Shown here piece after piece: positions 20,340 through 32,319 of a DNA stretch of 64,000 nt. How positions within the stretch are numbered: the stretch's first letter is position 1; each line of letters opens with the position of its first letter. The stretch is from Gautieria morchelliformis. Taxonomy: Eukaryota; Basidiomycota; Agaricomycetes; Gomphales; Gomphaceae. Below the pieces are notes generated by a model that worked only from the letters and a program-made list of their open reading frames with translations, was not told the origin of the DNA and made no database searches. The translations under genes were made by a program, and so were the position numbers. The stretch spans positions 229,167 to 293,166 of the forward strand of contig WHVA01000083.1 in NCBI GenBank assembly GCA_015179125.1, given 5' to 3'.

Positions 20340-21909
20340 CTACAATAGCGCAGATACAGAAATCCACCCTAGGTAGCGGGCAAGTCGATCCTGCTTGGCT
20401 GTTTGACTCCCCTCATGCACTAAACCATATGCACCTAAATACTTGTTCAGCTCAGCCCTTGAGAGATTAGCTATGGTTCTCAGGTTTTCTAAACGAGGGA
20501 CATGCTAGTATAGCTTATTATTTAATGATCTCTGCATGCATATAATAGCTCACTGCATCCTCAAAAGTGGGCCATTAGGTAACGGCATTGTGAGGAATGG
20601 AAGTATACTGCCTAGGGATGCACACCGTCCGTATTACGGCCACAGCCGTATAATGTACGGCAGGTTGACGGATACGGCAGACCGTATGCCGTCCGTATGG
20701 TCAAGACCTCTCCCCTCTGACGGTACGGTATGGCACCGTACCGGCCGTATTACAGTTGACGGCAATATTATACGGTGGGGCTATTGGAAGATCGGTTAGT
20801 GACCGATCCGCGTAGACTATGACGTTGAATTATATTAGTATGCTTGCCTATGCGGCCTACACAGGTAGCTGTGCTTTATGTCAGCCTATGCAGACTAATT
20901 AGGCATGCCCGATGTGTACGTGCCAGCAGTAGCGCCCGTCAGGCACTGTGTTTTTGGCTCGGCTAACACGTTTTCGGCATTTACCGATGCATGCTGTATA
21001 CATACCATACATACCGTACACGGCCGTATTTGTACGGTATATACGGTGTCAAACCGTACCGTATACTGTACCGTCGGCACAGCACACCGAACCTTGACGG
21101 TACGGGTGCCGTGGCCATAATACGGCACCGTACAGCTGTGGATGTACGGCACGGTGTGCATCCCTAATACTGCCATCACTACAGGTGCTATTGTGGGTCT
21201 GGCAATTATGAATTAGTATACAAACAGATCACCGATGATGCAAATGCACACCCTGAGGCCCACCAGGTGAACTTTGTGTAGCTCATCCCAAACTTCATGT
21301 AGCTCATCCTGAACTTCATGGAAATTGTTCCGAATTTCGAGGAATTCAGCGTGTACCTGATCCATGGCTGCGGTAAACCATACAGGTGCCTCATCATCCA
21401 CAGCACCTAGTACATATATGCAAATGTTATATAAATTTCTGGCAAGTTTAGATCACAGACCTTGAGCAGCATTGTATGCTCCAGTGACCCTGGATAGGTA
21501 GACATGTGCATTGCCTACATCCTGTTTGGTGGGTGTCCTGCCTGGCTTCTTGCGCAAGTCTAGACCACTCATATGCATTAGCAGGACTGCGGTTATAGAG
21601 GCGATGTGCCATACCTCTAAGTCTTAGAAGTGAGCGATCATAAGCAACCGCATTAGCAAGATCTTGGATCACCGGTGGATCCTGGGAGCTGGCGGCATTC
21701 TCATTTGGGGAAGGCTGCATACTGGAAGCTCGATCGGCATTTGTTGATGGGGTTACGGATAAAAGGAGGTTTTCAGACTCAGCCTTTGAAACCGTTGTGA
21801 CACGCGTGGTCTTGCGCTCGAGAAGTCGCCTGTCAAGCCGGTACTCCTTTTGACTTGTAGCGGAATCATAACCACGATAGGCGTACGTACGATGGTGCAC
21901 TTGATCCAC
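20340..21909 (-). pseudogene. uncharacterised basidiomycete gene, copy 2, broken by a MITE
   Basis: The same gene as copy 1 with a longer 5' exon (21909-21448, starting MDQVHHRTYAYRGYDS). The exon with AVDDEAPVWFTAAMDQVHAE lies at 21406-21206. The 3' exon stays open (KYLGAYGLVHEGSQTAKQDR) and stops at 20340-20342. The exon that in copy 1 encodes SCGNGNLRPFL is split by the hAT-like MITE, so a normal product is unlikely. Confidence 0.55.
20613..21166. mobile_element. hAT-like MITE, 554 bp
   Basis: Terminal inverted repeats TAGGGATGCACACCGT and ACGGTGTGCATCCCTA bound the element exactly. An 8-bp target duplication ATACTGCC lies at 20605-20612 and 21167-21174. The 8-bp duplication and TAGGGATG-type ends point to the hAT superfamily. 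The interior is built of short CCGTAT/ATACGG motifs on both strands and has no transposase. Copy 1 of the duplication shows the empty site. Confidence 0.85.
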
Positions 21910-22247
21910 CAGAGTGACAGGGCCGAGACCATAAGCATTTGACGATGCCTAATGTATGCGTGCGATGACAGATGAAGTATGCGACTGTTATTAGCCACCC
22001 CAGCAAGCTGATGGAAGACTGCCGGTTCGATGCATGTCAGTAATGAATAACGGCCTAGCTGGGAAGCCAGCCAGGGGCCGGTAACTCAAGATTAGCTGGA
22101 CCGTAACGTAGGACTGATTCTCATTGCAAGCTGTATCTTCCTATTCATCGTCAAAAATTAAACGACAGTCAAGTGCATTCATATTCATATACGAGTAAGT
22201 ATGTAAGTAATGTACGAACAGCAGTAGCATGTTCCTTAGCTGCATAA

Positions 22248-23668
22248 TCATTGTTCTCCAAAATCACAAACGCCCTTGGTGAGATGATATTTGAGTCCGT
22301 TCAAGTTGAGGTACGACTGCCAGGACAGAAAGATTCAAACGTTAGCTATGGATCAACCAGCAATTAAATGTAAATTTGGCATGCCTTGATGCATCCCACG
22401 TGCGGACATTTGTGTGCCTTTTCGCGACGGTTTTGGTTCTTTTTGGATGAGGAGGCTGGCGCGGCGCGGCGCTTTTTGGGGTTGCGGCCGGGAGTGTAGT
22501 GACCGTGGTGTGAGTTTGGGTGTGTGCGCGAGATAGACTGGAGGGGGGCGATAGTGCCTTGAGTAGGGAGGTCAGTAATGATGGATAGATTGGGATGGCG
22601 TGCGTAGACCGGTGTCGGGGCGAGTGGGTAGGTGTGGGGCGAATTGGAGGCGCTTGCGGGATTAGCGGGGGTGGAATCAGTACTTTCAGCCTCGTAGACG
22701 GTACACCTCGGTACAACGGACGCTGACACAGACGTCGACGGGGACGCGACATAATCATACGTGTCAGCATTGAGCAACGTGTCGAGGGCGTGCTTGCGTT
22801 TCCCCTCGAGGTATTGGGTTGGTCGGTGCTCTTTGTGTTTGTCAGTATCTCGTTCGTCGAGGGGGGATTCTGGGAGGTATTCCTTCGACGAGGCGTCCTC
22901 TTTTGCAAGGTAGCTTTTTGAGAGGTAATCACCGTAATTTGGGACAAGGCCCAAAGCGCCAGACAACGCGACGGTGACGGGGGCGAAGGCAGACTCGCCC
23001 TCGCGTCCAATCGTCGTGGAGTCGGACTCTGCGAGCGCTGAGTCGTCGTCTGCGTCGGACGGGCGCGGGACAAAGGCTGATGTCAGAGTTGGGAAGCGGT
23101 TCGGCGAGGGAGGTGTGTATGGAGAGATGGGGGAGGGGAGGGCCGACGAAGCAGCAGACGAGGTGTTGGAGGACTGCGGTGTTAGAGCTGAGGAGGGATA
23201 CGGATCTCCCAGCTGATATGGCTCGTGCTTGTACAGCGGCAGCCCGACGGAACCACCGGGGCCCATGACGGTAACGTGGTGCTCCTCAAAGTGACCTAGA
23301 AGCTCGTGGAGGTCAGCTAGTGTGAGGCCGCAGCAGGTGAAGTTGGTGCACTGCGGGGTAAGGGGCTGATAAGTAGGTGATGTATGGCAGTGAATGGAGG
23401 GACGAACGTAGTCCTTCTCCAACTGGAGCGCGTAACCTGCATCGGCATCACGGGCATCCGCGTCTGGACGGTCCCTCGGCGTGTCCACATACGAGTACTG
23501 GTGTGGGTCGACGTCCATCTGGTAGGGGTCTGCGGAACGATTGTGTCTGCGGTTATGGATGTGGAACGACGGAGGGGATATCGGTAAAGAAGACCTGGGG
23601 CCGAAGCTACATGAAGAACATTGTGGACACGGAGGGGCTGGGGTGAGCGGCACTTACTTGAGGGTCAT
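22248..23668 (-). CDS. SFP1-type C2H2 zinc-finger protein
   Basis: Putative transcription regulator of the yeast Sfp1 type (ribosome-biogenesis control in yeast). Three exons, 23658-23668, 22385-23606 and 22248-22316, sum to 433 aa in frame. Exon 1 encodes only MTL and part of an Asn codon. The first finger is CTNFTCCGLTLADLHELLGH (His completed by EEHH). The second is HKCPHVGCIK joined across the last intron to SYLNLNGLKYHLTKGVC. That intron begins GC rather than GT (AAG|GCATGC ... GGCAG), and both the joined finger and the phase fit. Between the fingers lies a long Ser/Pro-rich region. Without this splice the second finger would be truncated. Confidence 0.82.
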
Positions 23669-23735
23669 GGCCACTGAGAGCTACGCGGAGGGAAGAGAAG
23701 GAGCGAGGATGGGTGGAGAGGGAGTACAGTTGTAG

Positions 23736-25005
23736 TGGGAGGCAACGAGAGTGTGGATAGAGGAGGTGGAAACAATTATGAAACACACTGCAAGCGAATG
23801 TAAGTAGTGGCAACGGAGTTTGACCGCTTAATGGCCGAGTGGACACCTGTGGTGGACGAGATCGGCACCGGTGCACGCGGTGGACGCAGTGCCACGTGAC
23901 CCTGCGTGAATGGATGACATAATGATATCCGGGCTGGGGCTGGGATCTCCGGCGTGCTGTGCTGCCTGCGAGCTGAGAATCCACCGCGCGGATCTGGGCA
24001 CCGACTCGCGCAGAAGCTTGATTCAAGCTTGCTTCGCCCAGCGTCTCAGCCCGCTCACGTGACCAATACCGCCTATAGAAGTCCGCCTGACGCCACAGGC
24101 CCACAGCACAGCACACACGGAAACGGCGTCCCTCAGGCACTGCCATATCCACGCATGCCGCATACCTACACCTACATGCCATCATGGAGCAAGTGCCACC
24201 ACTAATCGCGCCCGTGTCTCACGCAAGAGCCGTGGTCTCACATAGCATCTCGGCCACAAGCGCCGCTAAACGCCCTGGGTCTTCTCAGTTCTCTTATACT
24301 CCAATAGACTTAGTCTCACGCATGTCCAACCTCCCGAGCTCCCATTCTTTGCTACTTATCACCTCTGGCCTGATCGCCCATCCGCGGCGACCACGCGGTT
24401 CGACCGGTTAGTGGTATCCACCATGCGTCCATGGGCGCCGACAGACGGTGGGCAATCGGCCGGACCTTGCAGAGGAGTTCATATCTCAATCATGTTACTG
24501 CAATAACCCATTCCATTCTCATAGCCCCACAAACAGATCGTACTTGCTAATCATGATGGTGGGAGTCCAATTTCGCGTGGGCACCACTGTTTCCTTGTGT
24601 CCTCTCAATCATGGTCATCAATCTGTCATGAGCCCTAGCCCCTCCGCCCACCTCGTGTCACCAAGTCAAGCCATAGCCACTCATTCTGCGCTCCTACAGT
24701 CTAGAGAAAGACAACGCCTCATGCTGTACAAAACAATAGACAGCCACCTGTCTTGGAGAAAGCCCCTCCACCGCTCACCTCGTGTCACCAAGTCAAGCCA
24801 TTCTGCGCTCCTACAATCTAGAGAGACAACGCCTCATGCTGTACAGAGCAATATAAAGTCACCTGCCTTGGAGAAAAGCGGATCAGGGCTCGTTGGTCAG
24901 CTAGAGCCACAACTATCAATATCACTCCCAGTGGCAGAAGAGTCAGAATATTCTTTTAAGTACGGGGTATACTGACGACATTTGGAATAAATATCCATCG
25001 TATGT
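23736..25005. other. intergenic region with a small tandem duplication
   Basis: No gene recognised. 24652-24770 and 24778-24890 are imperfect direct copies, both beginning CTCGTGTCACCAAGTCAAGC. The frame at 24448-24975 is probably produced by this repeat. Confidence 0.5.
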
Positions 25006-28000
25006 TCAATGGCTAGTGGTTCGAGAGACACCCGTGTCTCCCCTCATTCCTCTAGTCAGTGTCATCAGAAGATTTTCAATGCGCGCCTGTCGATCCTACA
25101 GACACTAAACATGAACCGAGGCGATCCCGAAGTACCTGCTGTGTGACTCACTTGCAGTTCCTTCATTTCAGCCCTCAGTCGTGCTACCGGTAGCTCGCTT
25201 ATACCCTCCATCATGACCTCCACCTTGCGGATACTTCCTAATATGTCCTCCACGCTCTCCCCCACAGCAGGGACTCCTTCGCTTACGTCTGGCACACTCC
25301 GCGGTCGGGTATAGACCCTCGCAAGTGGACTACCTGGAAGATCACTGGAAGAAAGCTCTGCTTGGTCTCTACTACTAGAACCAGGTTTCAGGCCTGGTGA
25401 GGCCGGACGAAGTCTCTGAAAGGGCCTTGGCGAGGAATGTCCATTCGCTCCCGTTCGTGAGAATCGTAGATCAGGGGTTTGATGCTTGTCGAGGCTCTCC
25501 CGCGATCGGAATGACCGCATTGCTCTAGTATAGTCTTCCCCAGCCCCATCGAACAGATCCATAGGCGGTACCTCGACTTCGAATATTACTTTATGAAGAT
25601 CTGTCATACGGGAGCCAACCAGTCGAGGCAGGCTATACCAATCACCGATCAGCGGATAACTGCCATATCGCAGATTCACTTTACCTATTGAAAAAGGAGT
25701 GAGCGGTGTTCACAGGCATCTGCCAGAAAATGGATCCGGATGCGATATAACGTTCGTACACTGAAATGATGATGAGTATAGGAAACGACTGGATGGTCAA
25801 ATATCGTCAGAAAACGCCGTGGCAGATATCGAAAGTGCTCACCGTAATGCGAATGAGCAGCACATTAGCCCTGTGGAGCGTCCTGGGAGAGACTAAATAG
25901 CTCATAGGTGCGAGGATCGCGTAGGCAAGCAGATTGAACGGTGGCTGGTAGGAAAACAAGGCGTCTGGTTTCACACTGAAGATAGAAAGTAAAGATCAAA
26001 GTTGGGCGTGAAGATCTGAAGCCTACCCTTCGATGGTGCAGATAGTGAATTGGAAAAGGTACTTGAACATATGAGGTCAGTATCAGGGTTCGCCGGGGGG
26101 AATCCCTAGGAACTCACTTCCTCGGTGGCGTTCTGTTCAGGTAGTCAGGAATTTTGTATACAAGGGTGAAAACGACATACGAACCGAATCAATGCGTGCA
26201 AATGTGTTTGTCAAGATCGAAATCAGAACTATATCATCAACATGGTCAGGAGAGTGCATTCTACAACACATAACAACTAACTGGTAATCAGCAAGGTGTT
26301 CGACAGCGCAGCGAAAGCTATCATGAGAATGGGACCCTTGGAAGAAGCCTCAGACAATATCTCAACTTCAAAATGCAACTCACAAACACCGGATGGAAAC
26401 TTTCAGCTTCCTCAAACGTGAGGTTTGTATTGCCTGGTGTCAGACAGTATATGAGTACAACAGCATCCAACGCAAAGAATACCCTTATTACCAAACCAGA
26501 CCTGTGTCATGAGCCATGCAATTGATGTGACGGTCCATGTGTTTTCACGTTCAAGTTGGGCCAGTTGCCAGAGGGTGAATAGTAGTCCGCTAAATGAGAT
26601 GGCAGCAAGAGACATGAAGAAAATGAAGTCGGCCTTCATTCCGGTCAAGTCACATCAAGACACATCCACTGGGTAATGAGAAACACAAACGATCATCCCC
26701 CGAAGGGCCCTGCATCTTCATCAGCTACGGGAAATTCAAGGATATAATCCGGACGCACAAGACAACTACATTGTTCGACACTGCGAAAAATGCGAGGCTG
26801 AAATGACACAGGGTCGCTACTTTCTCCACCTTTAGGGTAGAGATTGACATACCGAGGGAAAAGGATGCACGCCCCGCAAGCGCTGAAGGAAGGGTGGGGG
26901 AGGTATAATTCCAATGAGATATACGTGGAAGGAGCGAAGAGGGAGCTTACAGTATGTCGAAAGCGACGCCACTCGACCATTCTTGTGAAGAACACGTGAA
27001 ACGGTATCCCAGAACCAGTTTAAAAGCGCACCATCATTGTTGAGAACTCCTTTGATACGCAAGACAAAATATATCACCAATACCACGATGAATGATGTCT
27101 GAAATGACCGAATTTAGGCGGAAAGCGCCAAATCTTGAAAAACCCACATCAAAAGCATTCCACAACTATCATGGGAACAGTATCAGATTCAATCATGGGC
27201 TGTGAGTAACACCTTACATTGGCCATATAGACTAAAGTTACTGAAATGAAACAGGGTCTGTCATTGAAAAAATCAAGACATACTACGCCACCCATTTTCC
27301 CGTGTCGCAGTATATTCCGCAAGAACAAATGCAAGGCCGAACATGATGAAAACCTTTTCATAAATTGTAACCTCGCGAAGATCTTTTTCTGGAATGTAGT
27401 CGCCGAGCGTCAGAAGAAGAAGAGGGAGACGAACGACGCTGTGCCACCCACTGGCAAGACACAAGGTGAAAGACACGCATAAAATGGCAAAGTTTGCCAA
27501 CTCTAAGATTGCCTGGTATCTGGGTACCCATAGCCTAGGTAGAATAACACAGCTATAGCCGGGAATATCACTGAACCAAAGACGATACCTGTAATGGTCA
27601 AGCAAGGGCGCGGTATGACAGTCGTAGAACTCGATCTGCCGCTGCTTATAGTCGTCTGCAACAAGTGAATGGCGAGATGTTGTAGAAAAAACGACATGAC
27701 CTATGATGGCAGTCCATATATGAACCTGACAAGAGCACGCCCTCTTTAGCACCAACCTGAATAAATATCGTTCACCACAGACTGAGTCAAAGGCGCGGAG
27801 AGGAACGTTTTTGAATTGGTTGAAATAGCCATCTAATACAAGCCAAATTCGATGTCTTTTTTTTTACAAGGTCGGAAGAGAACATACCTCCAGTGCGCTT
27901 GTCGGTTCGTCAAGCACACAACCGTGATCCATAGACAGGCCATTCTGTATGTCACTCACAACCTGATGCGGGGCACCAGCCAAAGGACTCCAACTGTGCG

Positions 28001-28542
28001 TCAAAATAGCTACCAGCTCAATATAACTGGAAAAGTGGCGCATGATCTTCGTGGCGAGTAGCTCGCACATCATCGCACGTGAGGTATTCAAGTTGGCATG
28101 CGCCAGACTCTCATCAGAGAGGTGCAAGAAGTTGGAACGAACCACTAGGCATGCATAAACGGTGGCCAGGTTATTTAAGCTAGAATATTTCAGGACCAAG
28201 GGTCTTATGATTGTGAAGTTGATGTCTGATGCTGTCAGTTGCCTATAGAAATCAATGCTGTGGACGTTCAGCAAGGAGTCTGGCACTAACTCCCAAGACA
28301 ATGCCGAGTCTGTACCATTATGTTGTCAGGCCTCTAGAGAGCTTGAAGCGATAGTAGCCTACCTAGATTTTCCTACCGCCACGATCAGTATTACTATATG
28401 AAAGCGGAGAGACTCATACTGGACGCACAATGACATCCTCCTTGAGCGCGTGAATAAGAGGAAACACTTTAGTAGTCGCAAACTGGCTTTCTGATGGGCG
28501 ATTTGGTATTGAAACGAGTTCGGAATCGACCAATGAAGGCAT
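25006..28542 (-). CDS. YVC1: Yvc1/TRP-type vacuolar calcium channel
   Basis: Cation channel of the TRP superfamily; yeast Yvc1 releases Ca2+ from the vacuole. Start MPSLVDSELVSIPNR at 28542. N-terminal cytosolic domain: WEQLTASDINFTIIRPLVLK (joined over a 52-bp intron) and CLVVRSNFLHLSDE. Membrane region: RYQAILELANFAILCVSFTL, EKVFIMFGLAFVLAEYTATR, VVLVIYFVLRIKGV, KADFIFFMSLAAISFSGLLF and WTVTSIAWLMTQVWFGN. The pore and last-helix region reads ESFHPVFGPILMIAFAALSN, then TLLITILISILTNTFARIDS and VKPDALFSYQPPFNLLAYA. The C-terminal tail (25679-25006) ends DRQARIENLLMTL, then RGMRGDTGVSRTTSH. About ten or more short introns split the gene; I traced only some. Family identification rests on residue order remembered from fungal Yvc1 proteins. 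Confidence 0.85.
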
Positions 28543-29180
28543 GTCGAAAGCCTTTCGAGGAATTAAGGCCAGGGGAGCCTCACACGGGGTATTCCTGACC
28601 GATCGCCTAGCGCTCGATGTATCTCAAACATTGCGGGCATTATTATGGAAAGCGGGACTAACAAGCCTCGCCGAATCTCGACCGAGCCATCCTGCTGGCG
28701 TGACTCTGTAAGCGGATTCCTCTGCCGGGATACATGGGCCCCAGACACGTACCTTATAGTCAAATTTGTGAACATGGCTGGAGCAGCGAAATATACTAGT
28801 GAAAGCCCATGTCATCTCGGGGATGCAATGATCCCAGGCACATATCATTAATTGATACATCTATAATCCTACCGGTCCTCACCGCTGACCGCTGGGGCCG
28901 CCAGCATGTCTAGCAGCAGGATGCAGGTCAATTAATAGGGATGAGACGTGGGCGGAGCTTACAAAGAGTAAGACACATCATGGAACTAGTCACCATTGCC
29001 CTACTTGGAAACGAAGTTAGAGATGGAAATTTCGACTGGCAAAAAGACGAATTTGAAATATGACAATTCTCGAAGCTTAAGAGTGCTGCGTCCAGTCTCG
29101 CAATAAACTGCATGACCTTCTCTGGCTCAGCCCGGCAGTGATCCCAACGCCAAATTTACATAATATCCACGCCTAACACG
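28543..29180. other. intergenic region, nothing recognised
   Basis: 5' flank of the channel gene. Short open frames on both strands have no motif that I know. Confidence 0.35.
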
Positions 29181-29189
29181 CATGAATTG

Positions 29190-29906
29190 GAACAAGGAAG
29201 ACGATGGCTGACGTGAAATGACCAAGTTTTCCCCAGCTGGCCAAGGAGCGGTTTAGCTGTTCCTGGTAACGGTCGACGAAATCAGGCTTAAGAGCAAACC
29301 AAGCAAGGACTCATTGATAGCAGCACCGACCACGTATTAGGTGACGACAGTCTCCTGTTCATCTGTCAGCTGCCCCAACTTATGACACTGGCAGCAAGTG
29401 TGGCATTGACGCCACCCCCATCTTCATTAATTGCAAAGAATCCTTTGCCAAGTTTGACGGTGACGTCGCAGTTGGTGAGACGAATCTCTTGACTCAGACA
29501 AAGGCCGTTAGCCTGGAATAGGTCAGCAAATCCAAAACGTCATTCAAGAGGGTGACTCGCAGAAGGACGATCGGGGTACACGCCCGTTTCTCTTCTACAA
29601 ATCCAAGTTTTGATGGGTTGGGTACCACCGGGCATTTGTATGCATGCATAGTGGAGATGGGGCGCCCTGCTTCAGCATGTCGTCCTTGATACCCAAAGTA
29701 TAGAAAAGCTCAATAGTGCGAGGCTGGATAGGCGGAAGAGTGAGGCGCCAGAGCACGACGAGATATAACGATAGTTTACATACCTAGACGCCAAAGCCGC
29801 AGCCGGTGTGTAAGAGTCGGCGCTATCGATAATGCGGACCTTGATGCCGCTATGGGCTAGTGAGACGGCTGAGACAAGTCCAACGGGGCCAGCACCGACC
29901 TATAGT
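29190..29906 (-). pseudogene. FAD-dependent aromatic monooxygenase relic
   Basis: Minus-strand fragments match the PHBH/phenol-hydroxylase fold in order. VGAGPVGLVSAVSLAHSGIK (the GxGxxG dinucleotide fold) ends near 29790, IQPRTIELFYTLGIKDDML follows at about 29730-29660, then GGTQPIKTW, ETGVYPDRP and RLTNCDVTVKLGKGFF. The frame changes and in-frame stops between these pieces are not all explained by introns, so I regard it as a decayed gene. No intact start or C-terminal substrate domain was found. Confidence 0.6.
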
Positions 29907-30319
29907 ATCCTTCAGTCAAATAGGGGATGCACAACGAGGACAGGGAGAATGTCTAGCATGTTGGATTGGAGGTAAGGACGTTACCGAGGTATACAGCGAA
30001 TGTAAGAGGAGGAATGCTAGAGGCTACAGCGTTTCGGCCATGCAAATCCAGTAACAGCGTAAATACCTGTCCCCGGCTTCGTGTTATAAGGTTTGGTTGG
30101 ATGAGGTGGAAGGAGACACCAGCAAAAGAGAGCAAAGAAAGCGAGAGATCAAGCAAGAATTCAGGCAGGGAATAGTAGAAGCCTAGGGGACAACTAGTTA
30201 GCCGTGAGCGGGGGCGAGACACGCAGATAATAAAGAAGATCCTGAAGTAGCCCAAGTTCGATGGGTATCTTACTATATGAGTATCGCGTCGACAGACGGC
30301 TGGAATTGTTCAGATGCAC

Positions 30320-30339
30320 AAGAGAGAGAGAGAGAGAGG
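30320..30339. repeat. (AG)n microsatellite
   Basis: About nine AG units; no other significance seen. Confidence 0.8.
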
Positions 30340-32120
30340 ACTTACAAAGTTAGAACAAAGACTCTTCCACATCGCCCCTTCGTCATGGTTGCCCTGAAAT
30401 CGCACATTGCCTTACGCCAGATGTTGCAATAGCCCGTGTATTGGTCGGAGAACATACAACCAGCTCCACTGGTGATGAGGGCCGTCTTGCTGCCAATGAC
30501 AAGCATTACGAACACCGTCTTAGAGACGGAATCTAAGATCAGCGAACATGATCGTATACGTACCGACTTTAAACTTCCACCCACAGTACCACAATAATAA
30601 CAGCATACCGTCTTGTCTCACTATCACAGTGCTGGATGCAGGCTGAGTACAAGAGGAACCTCAAGCACCGACGCTGAAATCATCTCATTGACCATACATC
30701 CGACCAAGCCAGGGTATTTGCCGTTCGGGCCGGTCAGGTGCGACTCGCAGTGCTGAGTCTCTTCGTCTTCGTCTTCAATTGCCTTGCTGAATGGTGCTTC
30801 AACGTCTCTCCACACATGGTGCCTCTGAGCACACACTGTTCTGTTTCCTAGAAGACTACGTCATCCAGGTTACAGGACAAATGCCAGTGGGGGTGTCACG
30901 TCAGTGTGTGACTGACGGCTCCCTCCTGCTATCAACGTTCAGTACCAGCTTGTACTTTCTTACCTTCTTTTCATATTATATCCATAATATTCCTCTAAAG
31001 TCAATAACTGGCAATCCCGGAAAAGGACAAAGAAGCCGCAGAGAACCGGGTGCCAGTGCTCAAGGGACCTGCTGGTAATTCCATCATCAGAAGCCAACGT
31101 TCATCGTCTTCTTACCGAAAAGAAATTGCTTGATTATGTGAAAGAGGTGCAGCCTTATCAGAATCGTTTCATGCTCCTGTGGACTGTGCTCTCCCGCAGA
31201 TGAATCGGCCGTTTGGCGCAGGTATGTCCATGTTGCCTCGTAACCATCCTTGCTAAATTTGCAGCGGAAACAAGCCGATATATTCGCGAACCTAAAGGGT
31301 GCAGTTGCCAAAGCCTCAGTTCAAAAGATCTTGGTGCTCTGGCCGAGAAAGGGGAGATCACAGAAAGCTTACCGTGAATCGATGAAACTTTCGTATATGC
31401 GTTGACGAGAAAAGTATACTACCTATTCTGCAAAGAAAAACAAACAACCAAGACTCCTGTTTTCGTTGCAAAACAGGTGTGGTCCACCTTATGTCCCTCG
31501 CGCGCATCAAGCTGATATAGATCCCTTTCAGGCAGAATTGGACGAGGTCTGTAGAAACGTGGGAAGCTCTCGAATCAGAAGAGAGGAAGCTTGTAGAAGA
31601 CAATAGAGCTATGTACGAACTAGGAGCTGGATGGGTTGTTGCGGGTGAGGTTTGCCGGAGGGGCACGGTCAAAATCAACTGGGTCGGTCTTTTATTGCTG
31701 CGGACCAGTTACTTGGTGACTAATACTGGTAGCAATAAGTACTATTTCGCTACTACAGACCTTTAAGTCCTGAAAAAACATAGTTTGTCGAGGCCTTGAC
31801 AACGATTCCCTCACTTCATCGTTCTAGCTGGTGGGTACAACGTCTCAAAGATGTCTCTCGATCAAGGTTATATACACAATATACTCTCGAGGGGAGTATT
31901 CTCGAGCTTACAGCAGTCTACGTTATTGAGGTCATGATGGGCTTCGCCTACTAGGAAAATAGCAATACTATATTGCAGTATCAGAGTCCAGAAGTGGGCA
32001 ACAAAGGTAGCATTTTCGTGAAAGCCTCCCAGCCATTTCATACAGTGCGTGGAGGGGAGTTGAGACTGCTCCAAACCCCATTTGCTATAGTCACCACATT
32101 GCGGGATTTGCTATGTTATG
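30340..32120. other. region without a confident gene
   Basis: The minus-strand frame 30342-30584 is Val/Ala/Gly-rich with a possible membrane segment. A plus-strand piece near 31545-31670 reads VETWEALESEERKLVEDNRA, like a charged coiled-coil fragment. Neither connects to a complete gene, and I treat them as unassigned or relic sequence. Confidence 0.3.
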
Positions 32121-32318
32121 TTATAAGTGGCACAATGACGACAGCAAACAAATACGCACTGCAAATCTCCCGTGTTCGAGTGCATCATCTGCGATCTCTG
32201 TCAGGTGATGACACCGAGCACAAAGTCCGGCCGCGGTCTTTCGACTGAATATCTCGCCACAGCCCTCGCCGGGGACATCAGTGGCACAACGAGAATTGTC
32301 TGGAGCACTTGCGGACAT
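32121..32318 (-). pseudogene. Cys-rich small frame, possible first exon or gene fragment
   Basis: Reads MSASAPDNSRCATDVPGEG, then CGEIFSRKTAAGLCARCHHL. The spaced cysteines (C-x8-C, then C-x2-C) resemble zinc-binding stretches seen in some basidiomycete gene families. It is probably a first exon or a fragment; no continuation was identified. The minus-strand frame 31868-32074 lies just downstream but shows no motif. Confidence 0.3.
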
Positions 32319-32319
32319 G

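Larger units (their letters stand above)
19925..21925. repeat. tandem duplication, copy 2
   Basis: Direct repeat partner of 17805-19455; it is longer because of the MITE at 20613-21166. The unit includes the shared 3' flank, where ATGGCTCTTGTG starts the match near 19933 and 17811. Confidence 0.75.

Noticed and set aside
20895..21179. Open frames inside the MITE
   Set aside because: They arise from the short CGTAT repeats of a 554-bp non-coding element.
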